Shown: positions 37,639 through 45,818 of the stretch, piece after piece | Position numbering within the stretch: position 1 is the first letter of the stretch | How the letters are laid out: every line of letters begins with the position of its first letter | NCBI RefSeq assembly: GCF_009938205.1 | Contig: NZ_AP019654.1 | Coordinates: 1,302,001 to 1,366,000 of the forward strand | Origin: Vibrio panuliri | GTDB taxonomy: Bacteria > Pseudomonadota > Gammaproteobacteria > Enterobacterales > Vibrionaceae | Length of the DNA: 64,000 nt | Direction: 5' to 3' | Translations under genes and position numbers: made by a program | Notes under the pieces: model-generated | What the model was told of the DNA's origin: nothing | Seen by the model: only the letters and a program-made list of their open reading frames with translations | Database searches by the model: none

Positions 37639-37657
37639 CAATTCCGTGAAAGGCTGG

Positions 37658-37822
37658 TTACAAAACCCAAGTTAGGCTGAGTAACAAAACTACTGCTGAT
37701 GTAGATACAAACATCACCGCAAGCGTTGCGATTTCAGCAAGAGTAGAAGTTTTTTGCTGAGCATTGTTTTCTACTTTTGTAGTTTCTTCAGTGTCCAACA
37801 TTGATAGTAGTGCTGAGTTCAT
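37658..37822 (-). CDS. 54-residue single-pass membrane protein of unknown function
   Basis: A short leftward ORF begins MNSALLSMLDTEETTK and ends with one hydrophobic helix (about residues 29-53, rich in Val, Leu and Ala). AAGGTGGAGACT stands directly before the ATG, a strong ribosome-binding site. A Lys/Glu/Gln-rich N-terminal half followed by one C-terminal helix suggests a tail-anchored or N-in small protein. No family is recognised. It lies in otherwise unexplained DNA between two PTS operons. Confidence 0.6.
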   Translation of the reverse strand: MNSALLSMLDTEETTKVENNAQQKTSTLAEIATLAVMFVSTSAVVLLLSLTWVL

Positions 37823-38048
37823 AGTCTCCACCTTATGTAATCAAGTTTCAAAAGACAGGGTAAATATTACTCAAAATGTGAGCTTCGTCAAATTAAAATT
37901 GCAATTTAATTACAATATTTTTTCATAAGGCATGATTAGAATTTCTAATTAATGGTAGAGGCGAAACAAAATTGGCGTTTATTTTATAAAATAAACGCCA
38001 ATGTCGAAAATTAATATTTAATCTGCGCGGTTTAGAATTGCCGACAAG

Positions 38049-38891
38049 TTACATGAATTTTTTCGATAAGCCATGGATAACGGCTTGAATAGAGAAACTT
38101 CGTTGGGCATTTTTGTTGAGAGACTCTGGGTATTTTTCATCTAATTCAATAAGATGTCTCAAGAGCATGTCGCTAAGTAGTAATTCGCCGATGACTTTTG
38201 GCAAACCAAAACCGGGTTTAGCGTGGTCATTGCTGATCGGCACAAGCGTAATATCAGAGATGGCCATAACGGGCGACATTGAATTTTTGCCCAGACTAAT
38301 AATATGAACTTTTGATTCTCTAAGTTCAGCTAATAAGCCAATTGTTGTTTCAGATACTAGTTCATCTGAAAATACAATCGCGGTACTTTGCTTACCCTCT
38401 AGTGAGCAACTTAGCACATCATGGACGTCATTAATCCGTATCGCCAATATGCCTAAACGAATGAGGTTATCGCGAACAAATTCCAACGCACAAGATGAGG
38501 TTTGCGCGCCTAGTAACAACACATGGTTACTGTCGTGGATCAAACGAGCTGCATCCTTTATTTGGTCTTGATCGGCGACCGATAAGTTCGCATCAATAAT
38601 CGACATCAACTCCTTGAGACCAGCGTAGCTGCCTTGTGTTTCGCTATCACTGGGCGCAGGATGATGATATGAGCGCGCGATCGCTACCTTAAAATCAGTG
38701 AAGCTACCAAACCCTATTTCTTTACAAAAACGGGAAATTGTCCCGACGCTGACCCCTGCTTTTTCGGCGGTGTTGGTAATGGTTTCAGACATCACTTCTT
38801 CAGGGTACTGAATGACATAATCAACGATTCTCACGAACATTGGTGAGAGCTCTCGTTTCTTATCTGCAAGCGTTTTAAGAATGTTCCCCAC
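38049..38891 (-). CDS. RpiR/MurR-family transcriptional regulator
   Basis: This 280-residue protein has an N-terminal HTH_6 domain (ITNTAEKAGVSVGTISRFCKEIGF near residues 37-60) and a C-terminal SIS domain (LLLGAQTSSCALEFVRDNLI near 125; AIVFSDELVSETTIGLLAEL near 172). It is divergent from the ascorbate-type PTS operon and very likely controls it, with a sugar phosphate as effector (inference). Dyads of the form TGAAA-N3-TTTCA fill the region between the two start codons. Confidence 0.86.
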   Translation of the reverse strand: MGNILKTLADKKRELSPMFVRIVDYVIQYPEEVMSETITNTAEKAGVSVGTISRFCKEIGFGSFTDFKVAIARSYHHPAPSDSETQGSYAGLKELMSIIDANLSVADQDQIKDAARLIHDSNHVLLLGAQTSSCALEFVRDNLIRLGILAIRINDVHDVLSCSLEGKQSTAIVFSDELVSETTIGLLAELRESKVHIISLGKNSMSPVMAISDITLVPISNDHAKPGFGLPKVIGELLLSDMLLRHLIELDEKYPESLNKNAQRSFSIQAVIHGLSKKFM

Positions 38892-38916
38892 AAAACCCTC
38901 ATCTTACTTACTGGTT

Positions 38917-38935
38917 AATTGAAAAAATTTCAATT
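38917..38935. promoter_or_regulatory. Palindromic operator candidate near the RpiR gene start
   Basis: AATTGAAA-AAA-TTTCAATT is a perfect 8-bp-arm palindrome, 26 bp upstream of the regulator start; an autoregulatory site is likely. Confidence 0.6.
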
Positions 38936-39051
38936 TCGCCGCTACATCATCGTTCCTCATTGCAGAGAAAACAAGTGGAAATTATATGCATAGTAGCTTG
39001 AAACGAGCCAAAGACATGATCTCTATCGATAAATCGATCTGTGTCAAACAT

Positions 39052-39064
39052 TGAAATTATTTCA
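39052..39064. promoter_or_regulatory. TGAAA-N3-TTTCA operator candidate
   Basis: TGAAA-TTA-TTTCA, the same arms and spacing as the site near the regulator start; lies mid-way in the divergent promoter region. Confidence 0.55.
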
Positions 39065-39108
39065 TTTAATCCGAGAAATTGAAATTGATTAAATTATAGT
39101 CTGATCAC

Positions 39109-39121
39109 AGAAATCATTTCA
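39109..39121. promoter_or_regulatory. TGAAA-N3-TTTCA-like operator candidate upstream of EIIB
   Basis: AGAAA-TCA-TTTCA differs from the dyad by one base. It lies 56 bp before the EIIB start, where it could overlap the promoter. Confidence 0.5.
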
Positions 39122-39176
39122 ATATGAAGTGTATTTTGAAAATGATTTTAATAAAACCAAAAAAAGGAACAGTGAA

Positions 39177-39449
39177 ATGAAAGGTCTAGTTGTATGTCGC
39201 ACAGGTATGGGTTCATCGATGATGCTGAAGATCAAAGTTGAGCAAGTTATTAACGAAAACTCATGGAATGCTGAAGTAAAACACGATGTTTATTCCGGTT
39301 TGGATTCGCATCGTGATGTTGATTTTGTTGTCACAATGTCGGACTTAATGACGGATGTAGAGAAAGCGGGCTATCGCGCTGTCGGTATTCAAAATCTGAT
39401 GGACAAGAATGAAATCAGAGAAAAACTCTTACCGATCTTCGAGGGCTAA
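39177..39449 (+). CDS. PTS EIIB component, ascorbate (UlaB/SgaB) type
   Basis: This 90-residue subunit starts MKGLVVCRTGMGSSMML; Cys7 is the phosphorylation site in the EIIB-lactate-type P-loop. It passes phosphate from the EIIA encoded at the end of the operon to the sugar in EIIC. AAAAAAAGGAACAG precedes the ATG at 39177. An earlier in-frame start is rejected for lack of a ribosome-binding site. Confidence 0.9.
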   Translation: MKGLVVCRTGMGSSMMLKIKVEQVINENSWNAEVKHDVYSGLDSHRDVDFVVTMSDLMTDVEKAGYRAVGIQNLMDKNEIREKLLPIFEG

Positions 39450-39452
39450 GCG

Positions 39453-40718
39453 ATGGATATTTTGAAGTTTATTGTATTTGAAATACTGGGCGTCACCCCT
39501 TTCTTAGTCGGTTCAATTGCGTTCTTTGGCTTGGTAATGCAGAAGAAGTCTTTTGATGTTGTTTTGACCGGTACAATTAAAACCATCGTTGGCTTTTTGG
39601 TGTTTGGCGGTGGTGCAGCCATGGCAGTGGCATCACTGGATAGCTTCCAACAACTATTCAGTGAGGGATTTGGGCTCCAAGGCGTATTGCCGTTGGCTGA
39701 AGCGCTGACCGCACTTGCTCAAACTAAGTTCGCCCTGTGTGTATCACTTATCATGGTATGTGGTTTTGCTGCTAACCTGTTGTTTGCCAAGTTTACACCA
39801 TTCAAAAACATCTTTTTGACCGGGCAACACAACCTCTATCTAGCCGCTTTACTGACCGTAGTGTTCAAAGCGCTAGGTTGGAGTGATTTAAGCACCATCG
39901 TATGCGGTTCTATTTTATTAGGTCTGTCTGCTTGTATTTTCCCTGCGATTTGTCAGCCATGGATGCGCAAAATTACCGGAAGCGATGAGATCGCAATGGG
40001 TCACTATGTCACGCTTGGCTATGCACTCTCAGGTTGGATTGGTAGTAAAGTTGGTGATCCTAAAGAGTCGACTGAGACCATTCAATTGCCAGGCTGGCTT
40101 AATATTTTTAAAGACTACATTGTGTCAGTCAGCATCAGTATCGGTATTTTCTACTACATCGCTGCCTTTGCCGCGGGCAAAGAGACGGTTGAAAGTATTG
40201 CTGGTGGCATGCATTGGCTAGTCTACCCAATGTTCCAAGCGCTGACATTTACCGCTGCTCTTTACATCATCATTACGGGTGTACGTTTGCTGTTGTCTGA
40301 AATCGTTCCTGCTTTCCTTGGCTTCAGTGAGAAGTTGATCCCTAACTCTCGTCCTGCACTTGATTGCCCAGTGGTGTTCACCTACGCACCAACGGCAACG
40401 GTTATTGGTTTTATCAGCGCGTTTGTTGGCGGACTTCTTGTGATGGGGGTTCTGGCGATCATGGGCAGTAACGTGATTATTCCAGTAGCGATTCCTTACT
40501 TCTTTATTGGTGCGACTGCTGCGGTGTTTGGTAATGCATCGGGTGGCTGGAAAGGTGCAATTGCGGGTTCTTTTGTCGTGGGGGTTTTAATCGGTGTTGG
40601 ACCTGCCTTGATTTACCCAATCATGGAAAGTGTTGGTTTGTCAGGCACTTCGTTCCCAGAAACCGACTTTGTCGCACTTGGCTTGATTGTTTATTACCTA
40701 GGTAAAATGCTTCCTTAA
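39453..40718 (+). CDS. PTS EIIC component, ascorbate (UlaA/SgaT) type
   Basis: This 421-residue membrane transporter of the UlaA family has about 10-11 hydrophobic segments. TIKTIVGFLVFGGGAAMAVASLD near residue 33 and FANLLFAKFTPFKNIFLTGQH near 105 are typical of the family. It starts three bases after EIIB. The substrate is probably not ascorbate, because the UlaD/E/F/G enzymes are absent and a split transketolase follows instead. Confidence 0.9.
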   Translation: MDILKFIVFEILGVTPFLVGSIAFFGLVMQKKSFDVVLTGTIKTIVGFLVFGGGAAMAVASLDSFQQLFSEGFGLQGVLPLAEALTALAQTKFALCVSLIMVCGFAANLLFAKFTPFKNIFLTGQHNLYLAALLTVVFKALGWSDLSTIVCGSILLGLSACIFPAICQPWMRKITGSDEIAMGHYVTLGYALSGWIGSKVGDPKESTETIQLPGWLNIFKDYIVSVSISIGIFYYIAAFAAGKETVESIAGGMHWLVYPMFQALTFTAALYIIITGVRLLLSEIVPAFLGFSEKLIPNSRPALDCPVVFTYAPTATVIGFISAFVGGLLVMGVLAIMGSNVIIPVAIPYFFIGATAAVFGNASGGWKGAIAGSFVVGVLIGVGPALIYPIMESVGLSGTSFPETDFVALGLIVYYLGKMLP

Positions 40719-40765
40719 GCCGCGGTGTAGTCAGCAATATTTAACAGATAGTTTCGGAGTTTATT

Positions 40766-41569
40766 ATGAATATTAGTGAGTTAGAACAAAAAGCTAGACG
40801 ACACCGCCGCCAGATCATTGAAATGGTTTACGAAGGTGGAGCAGGGCATATCGGCGGTGCATTATCCATTATTGATTTGATGACTTATACCTACGCTCGT
40901 TATGTCGATTTCAATCAATCTGAGCGAGCTAAAGTCGTACTGAGCAAAGGGCATGTCACGCCAGCGTTGTACGCGATTCTTTATGAGCAAGGCATTATCG
41001 AGCGAGAGGAGTTTAAAACTTTCCGCAATGTAGATTCTCGTCTGCAAGGTCATCCTAGCGTCAAGTGCTTACCAGAAGTAGACGCGACGACTGGTATGTT
41101 AGGACAAGGTCTATCTATTGCGCTTGGTATGGCGATGGCGAAGCGATTGAAAGGTTCTGAAGACAAGGTGTTTGCGATTATTGGCGATGGTGAATTGCAT
41201 GAAGGGCAAATTTGGGAGGCGCTGTCTCAAGCTAGTCATATGAAAGCGTCAAATCTCTATGCATTGGTTGATTTAAATGGGCTCTCCTCTCACGACCCCG
41301 TTGCATCAGTTAACAATATCGAGCCAATTGACGATCGCTTTAAAGCCTTTGGTTGGGATATCTATGAGTTGGAAGACGGCAACGATATGGCGCAGATTCA
41401 CCAAGCCTATGAATATTTTGAGCGCAATCCTAGCGACAAACCCAAGGCGCTTTTAGCGCGTACCGTCAAAGGTAAGGGAGTGAGCTATATGGAAAATGAT
41501 GGAGACTGGCACTCTAAGTGCCCAAGCGCTGAACAGTTTGAAATTGCGATGAAAGAGTTGGAGGGTTAA
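40766..41569 (+). CDS. Transketolase, N-terminal (thiamine diphosphate-binding) subunit
   Basis: This 267-residue protein is the first half of a split transketolase. It has YEGGAGHIGGALSIIDL near residue 24, KGHVTPALYAILY near 65, TGMLGQGLSIALGMAMAKRL near 110 and the ThDP/Mg motif GDGELHEGQIWEA near 143. Together with the next protein it would transfer two-carbon units between sugar phosphates. Placement between the EIIC and EIIA genes suggests that it acts on the imported phosphorylated ketose. SD-like TTCGGAG is present upstream. Confidence 0.9.
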   Translation: MNISELEQKARRHRRQIIEMVYEGGAGHIGGALSIIDLMTYTYARYVDFNQSERAKVVLSKGHVTPALYAILYEQGIIEREEFKTFRNVDSRLQGHPSVKCLPEVDATTGMLGQGLSIALGMAMAKRLKGSEDKVFAIIGDGELHEGQIWEALSQASHMKASNLYALVDLNGLSSHDPVASVNNIEPIDDRFKAFGWDIYELEDGNDMAQIHQAYEYFERNPSDKPKALLARTVKGKGVSYMENDGDWHSKCPSAEQFEIAMKELEG

Positions 41570-41571
41570 AG

Positions 41572-42507
41572 ATGGAACGTAAAGCACCAAGAGAGATGAT
41601 TGGTCAGGCGCTTGTTGAGCTTGGCGCCAAATATAATCTGGCGGTTGTAGATAGTGATCTTGCCTCGTCAACCACATCGATTGAGTTTCAAAAAGCTTAC
41701 CCTGAACGCTTCTTTGAAATGGGGATTTCTGAGTGTTCTGGGGTGAGTTTTACCACAGGTCTAGCGGCTGAAGGGTTTATTCCGTTTTACGTTAACTTTG
41801 CTATTTTGGCGACAGGAATCGCATGGAATCCGCTTCGAATGGCATGTTACGCCAAAGCGAATATCAAGATTATTGGTACTCATATCGGGATGGATGATGG
41901 TCCTGATGGCGCCTCTCATCATGCAAACGAAGATATCGCCTTGACCCGAGTAATACCAAACCTGACGGTGTTAACTCCCGGAGATGCTGAAGAAATTAAA
42001 GCGGCGATAGAAACTGCGATAAAAATTGATGGGCCGGTTTATATTCGCGTTGGTCGTGAGCCAGCCCCGATTCGCGATAAGTCACAAGTGCCGATCGTGA
42101 CGGACATTGGCATCATCGAAGACAGTGGGGAAGAATTTTGCATCTTCCATGATGGTTCGACTATGGAGCAAGCGTTGCAGGGCTATCAGAAACTCGTAGA
42201 TGAAGGTTATCGCGGTAAGTTGGTTCATGTTGCGAGAGTAAAACCGCTGAATAGCGAGTTTGTTCGCAGTGTAGCGAAGAGTGTGTATGCGATGGCGAGC
42301 ATTGAAAACCATACCGTGCTTGGCGGTTTAGGTGGATGTTTAGCAGAATGCATTGCCAGCTTACCCCGTCACGCGCCGTTGATCCGAGCTGGTGTTCCTG
42401 ACCGTTTCACCGAATCGGGCAAAAGTTTAGAAGTGAAAGCCAATCACGGCGTGAGTGGCGAACATGTCTATCAAGCGGTGAAAGAGGCGATGTCACTCAA
42501 TGAATAA
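41572..42507 (+). CDS. Transketolase, C-terminal subunit
   Basis: This 311-residue protein is the second half of the split enzyme: pyrimidine-binding domain with FEMGISECSGVSFTTGLAAEG near residue 44 (the glutamate activates ThDP), DGPDGASHHANEDIALTRVIPNL near 103 and a C-terminal transketolase domain (about 185-305). It begins two bases after the first subunit and overlaps the EIIA gene by eight bases, so the subunits are coupled. Split transketolases of this type often belong to special pentose or tetrose pathways rather than the central pentose phosphate route. Confidence 0.9.
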   Translation: MERKAPREMIGQALVELGAKYNLAVVDSDLASSTTSIEFQKAYPERFFEMGISECSGVSFTTGLAAEGFIPFYVNFAILATGIAWNPLRMACYAKANIKIIGTHIGMDDGPDGASHHANEDIALTRVIPNLTVLTPGDAEEIKAAIETAIKIDGPVYIRVGREPAPIRDKSQVPIVTDIGIIEDSGEEFCIFHDGSTMEQALQGYQKLVDEGYRGKLVHVARVKPLNSEFVRSVAKSVYAMASIENHTVLGGLGGCLAECIASLPRHAPLIRAGVPDRFTESGKSLEVKANHGVSGEHVYQAVKEAMSLNE

Positions 42508-42958
42508 TGAGAGTCAAGTTGCCAGCTTATTTGGCAAGCGTATCAAGTATAGCGATGTGAAATTGTCGTGGGATGATGCGCTTGAGCAATCAATAGCGAT
42601 GCTGCAAAACGATGGGATCGTCAACCAGCACTATATTGAAGCGATTCGCAGCGTGACCGATGAGATTGGCCCTTATTACATTCTCACCGATGATCTCGCT
42701 ATGCCTCATGCAAGGCCAGATGAAGGTGTGATTGCAGGTCAAGGCGGCCTCTCGTTGCTGATTTGCCACTCTCCAGTTCGTTTTGATCAAGAGCATTCCG
42801 CAGTGCGAGCATTTATTGGCTTAGCGGCGGGAGACAGTGAACAGCATGTGCTCACAATTTCGAACTTGATGAACTGGTTAGATAGCGATGATGCGATGGA
42901 AAAGCTCTTGAGTGTACAAAATCAAAGTGAATTAGAAAGGTTAGTAGAAAGTGCTTAA
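42500..42958 (+). CDS. PTS EIIA component, fructose/ascorbate (UlaC) type
   Basis: This 152-residue phosphocarrier has the active histidine in LAMPHARPDEGV (His70) and the following GGLSLLICHSPVRF stretch common to UlaC/mannitol-type EIIA. It starts inside the transketolase subunit gene (8-bp overlap) and is the last gene of the operon, before a terminator. It completes the EIIA-EIIB-EIIC set for this transporter. Confidence 0.9.
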   Translation: MNNESQVASLFGKRIKYSDVKLSWDDALEQSIAMLQNDGIVNQHYIEAIRSVTDEIGPYYILTDDLAMPHARPDEGVIAGQGGLSLLICHSPVRFDQEHSAVRAFIGLAAGDSEQHVLTISNLMNWLDSDDAMEKLLSVQNQSELERLVESA

Positions 42959-42980
42959 CCCCCTTAAGCTCCTACACCTA

Positions 42981-43014
42981 AGCGGCATCGAAAGGATTTG
43001 ATGTCGCTTTTTTT
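42981..43014 (+). terminator. Terminator of the PTS-transketolase operon
   Basis: AGCGGCATC and GATGTCGCT pair with one wobble, followed by seven T. Confidence 0.85.
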
Positions 43015-43102
43015 ATTAATAACTCGATAATTTAATCTAGATTAAGGTTTTCACTGCGATACAGCGTATTATCACACCATAAACTTTGTGGTTTAAAGTG
43101 CA

Positions 43103-43147
43103 CAAAAGAGAACAGCTATACAGCAATGTATGGCTGTTCTCTTTTTT
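43103..43147. terminator. Strong bidirectional terminator-like hairpin with no gene before it
   Basis: AAAAGAGAACAGC and GCTGTTCTCTTTT are exact inverses, and the inner TATACA/TGTAT can pair further; T residues follow on both strands. No protein gene lies between it and the preceding terminator, so it may end a short RNA or block read-through toward 43246. Confidence 0.7.
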
Positions 43148-43245
43148 GTTCTTGCTCCTTTTGAAGTGGTATTGATTTGAAGCGCGATTGTTGGCTGAGC
43201 AAATACCCAAGGAGAAAAAAATAATAAACAATTAGAGGATTGGAT

Positions 43246-44358
43246 GTGAGCTTCCTATTTTCACCAAGCCGTATTGGCAACATGACCCTAAAAAACCGTT
43301 TTGTCCGCAGTGCAACGTGGGAAAATCTCGCCACTGAAGATGGTCATATGACGGATCGTCTGTATGAGATTTATGAAGAACTGGCGCAAGGCGAGGTTGG
43401 CTTAATTGTCACCGGTTACGCCAACATTGTCGCTGAGGAGAAACCTAATGCAGGTATGATGGGGATGTATAATGATACCTTTATCCCTGAATATCAAAAG
43501 CTAACTGAGCTAGTGCATCAATACGATTCAAAGATTGTAATGCAGCTTGCTTATGGTGGTACAAAAACCACCTTTAATGTTGGTGAACGTATTATCTTTG
43601 CTCCAAGTGATATCCCGGAACGCGGTACCAAGACGCAAGGTAAAGCGATGACTAAAGCTGAGATTGACTATATTGTGGAGGCGTTTGCATTAGCAAGTAA
43701 GCGTGCGCAAGATTCAGGCTTTGATGGGGTAGAGATTCATGCCGCGCATACCTATCTAATTAACCAGTTCTTAAGCCCTTACTACAACCAGCGTGAAGAT
43801 GAGTATGGCGGTAGTTTAGAAAACCGCATGCGCTTCTTAGTCGAGATCTTCCAAGCAACACGCAAGCTGGTTGGTGATGACTTCCCAATTCTAGTGAAGT
43901 TGACGGCAACGGAGTTTTTTGAAGGTGGCGCTACGTTCGATGAAACCCGTGTGGTCTGTAAGAAGCTTGAGGAACTCGGTGTTGATGCCATCATTATCTC
44001 TGGCAACATCCATGGTAACGCGAGCACGATGATTGGCGAACAGTTTGACGGTTATACGTTACAAGCTGAAGGGTATTTCCACGAATATGGCGATGTGATC
44101 AGCCAAGAGGTGAGTGTTCCTGTTATTACCGTTGGTGGGCTAGGGGATTTCTGTGCTATCGAGGAAATTGCAGAACGTACCAACATCCAATATTTCGCAC
44201 TGTCTCGACCATTAATGGCTGAGCCAATGTTAATTAAGCGTTGGCTAGAAGAAGATAGAAAACCCGTTGACTGCGAGCGTTGCTCAAAATGCCGTACCAA
44301 GCGCGGTAACTTTTGTGTGGTTTACAATAAACCAAACCAGCGCAATCGAGCGGCTTAA
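43246..44358 (+). CDS. NADH:flavin oxidoreductase, old yellow enzyme family
   Basis: This 370-residue FMN protein has the OYE barrel: LFSPSRIGNMTLKNRFVRSATWEN at the start, GVEIHAAHTYLINQFLSP near residue 165 (His pair for ligand binding) and YGGSLENRMRFLVEI near 190. It ends with a cysteine cluster CERCSKCRTKRGNFCVVYN like the 2,4-dienoyl-CoA reductase group but lacks their C-terminal NAD domain. Start GTG 43246 is preferred because AGAGGA lies six bases upstream; TTG 43240 has no spacing. Substrate unknown, probably an enone or similar electrophile. Confidence 0.85.
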   Translation: MSFLFSPSRIGNMTLKNRFVRSATWENLATEDGHMTDRLYEIYEELAQGEVGLIVTGYANIVAEEKPNAGMMGMYNDTFIPEYQKLTELVHQYDSKIVMQLAYGGTKTTFNVGERIIFAPSDIPERGTKTQGKAMTKAEIDYIVEAFALASKRAQDSGFDGVEIHAAHTYLINQFLSPYYNQREDEYGGSLENRMRFLVEIFQATRKLVGDDFPILVKLTATEFFEGGATFDETRVVCKKLEELGVDAIIISGNIHGNASTMIGEQFDGYTLQAEGYFHEYGDVISQEVSVPVITVGGLGDFCAIEEIAERTNIQYFALSRPLMAEPMLIKRWLEEDRKPVDCERCSKCRTKRGNFCVVYNKPNQRNRAA

Positions 44359-44390
44359 CATCGTCTATTAAGCCTATTACAACCTGCTAG

Positions 44391-44410
44391 TATTTTTTAA
44401 CTGGCAGGTT
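44391..44410. repeat. Hairpin downstream of the OYE gene
   Basis: AACCTGCTAG may pair with CTGGCAGGTT (one wobble) around an A/T-rich loop. No T run follows; it may mark the 3' end between converging genes. Confidence 0.4.
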
Positions 44411-44457
44411 GCCTTACAGCACTTACCCTCTTTTTTACCTGATTTCCGTCTGAGCTT

Positions 44458-45306
44458 TTATTGTGCCTTGTCGGGTAAAACATCCATTGGTTTTGAAGCC
44501 AGATTCTCAATATGCTGCTTAATCACATTAATGATGATTGAAGGATTTTGTATTGGCATTAAATGAGTACTGCCTTCTGCGACAATATGGGTGGTATTTG
44601 GACTACTTTTCACCAATCGTTCGTGGGTGCTTTGCCAATATTTCATTTCACTCTCGTTGCTAAAAGGCCAACCTCCTAGTGGTTTCGTTGCTGTAATCAA
44701 TGTGACAGGTGTTTCCGATAGTGGCCAAGACTGTCGTACTTGCATTTTTGTTAGATCCAATGCTTCAAGTTGACCGCGATAACCAGCATTTAACTCATCT
44801 AAATGACTAAAAGTGTCCGCCCATTCTTGCGTGTGTTGCATATAGTCGTAATGCTCTGCTGTCGCAGGATCAACGAGAATCAAACTCGCGACATCATCAG
44901 GGTAGCGAGCAGCAAAGACCGTTTGAAATAAACCACCGCCTGACCAGCCAACCAGAATATAGGGTGGAAAAGCCCCGACATTATCTAGAGCAGTTTTAAG
45001 TTCAGTGGCAATTTGCTGTGCGCTGCGTGGATTCGGTCCGACCTCAGATCTGCCTATCCCAGCCCTATCATAGGAAATGGTTTTTGCGTATTTTGATATT
45101 TCAGGCTGAATCTTAAACCATGCATCCAACGTATCACTAAAACCAGAGTCAAAGACGACCGTTGATGAACCAGTACCAAGTTGAAGTACATTCAGTTTAT
45201 GGCTTCCAACATCAACCATATGCAATTTGTCCTTGGAGAGCACGGTTTGAGAGAAAGAAAGCAGAAGCAGAGTAAAAAGCAGGCTACTTTTCAAGTCATT
45301 ACGCAT
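44458..45306 (-). CDS. Exported alpha/beta hydrolase
   Basis: This 282-residue protein has a signal peptide (1-24, ending TVLS). The fold is shown by DSGFSDTLDAW near residue 53, the SYDRAGIGRSE loop near 78, the nucleophile elbow VGWSGGG (Ser122) and a late histidine in AEGSTHLMPIQNP near 250. Catalytic Ser, Asp (LILVDPA region) and His are therefore likely present. No substrate can be named. It stands alone, convergent with the OYE gene. Confidence 0.82.
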   Translation of the reverse strand: MRNDLKSSLLFTLLLLSFSQTVLSKDKLHMVDVGSHKLNVLQLGTGSSTVVFDSGFSDTLDAWFKIQPEISKYAKTISYDRAGIGRSEVGPNPRSAQQIATELKTALDNVGAFPPYILVGWSGGGLFQTVFAARYPDDVASLILVDPATAEHYDYMQHTQEWADTFSHLDELNAGYRGQLEALDLTKMQVRQSWPLSETPVTLITATKPLGGWPFSNESEMKYWQSTHERLVKSSPNTTHIVAEGSTHLMPIQNPSIIINVIKQHIENLASKPMDVLPDKAQ

Positions 45307-45818
45307 ATAGAAACCTTGAGCGTTGCATGTGGGGAATTAACATCTTAATAGCGCGTGATCTTGTCGTTTAGCGCAGAGCTAGAGTGCTCGACGTGCTCGC
45401 TGTAAGATGCAATAGATTGCATTTAAACGTAACTTTATCAGTCACATACGACCTTGACTATCCCAGTGCGAGTAGAAAGCCGATACACTGCACGAAAAAT
45501 GTACGAGCTATATTTCTGCGGATCTGACTGCACGCGCTTGTCGCCCAATAAGCATTACTAATACTCTAAGCTATTCTTCGCTTTTAGGACTATAGTCATC
45601 GCCGAGGGGAAGCATTTTGTTGAGGTGAGCCGGGAGGTTCGATATTGCCGGTAAAGTTTATGTCACGCTTTTGCGCAAAATAGTCTCCTTTCTCAAGCTT
45701 TTGCCACCCTAATGTCAACGGCTTGCCAAAATTTCGCTGACGGACTAAAAAACGCTAACACCTAATGTATTTACCTCATAGAATGCGCGCCGACTCAATA
45801 TCAATTGTATGAATAAAT
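45307..45818. other. 512-bp gap without a recognisable gene
   Basis: I find no convincing ORF, tRNA or terminator. ATGCAAT-AG-ATTGCAT at 45407-45422 is a perfect 7-bp-arm dyad that might be an operator for the leftward hydrolase gene. The rest appears unstructured on reading. Confidence 0.4.

Noticed and set aside
45636..45656. GGTTCGATATT as a tRNA T-loop
   Set aside because: No acceptor or anticodon stems can be built around it.
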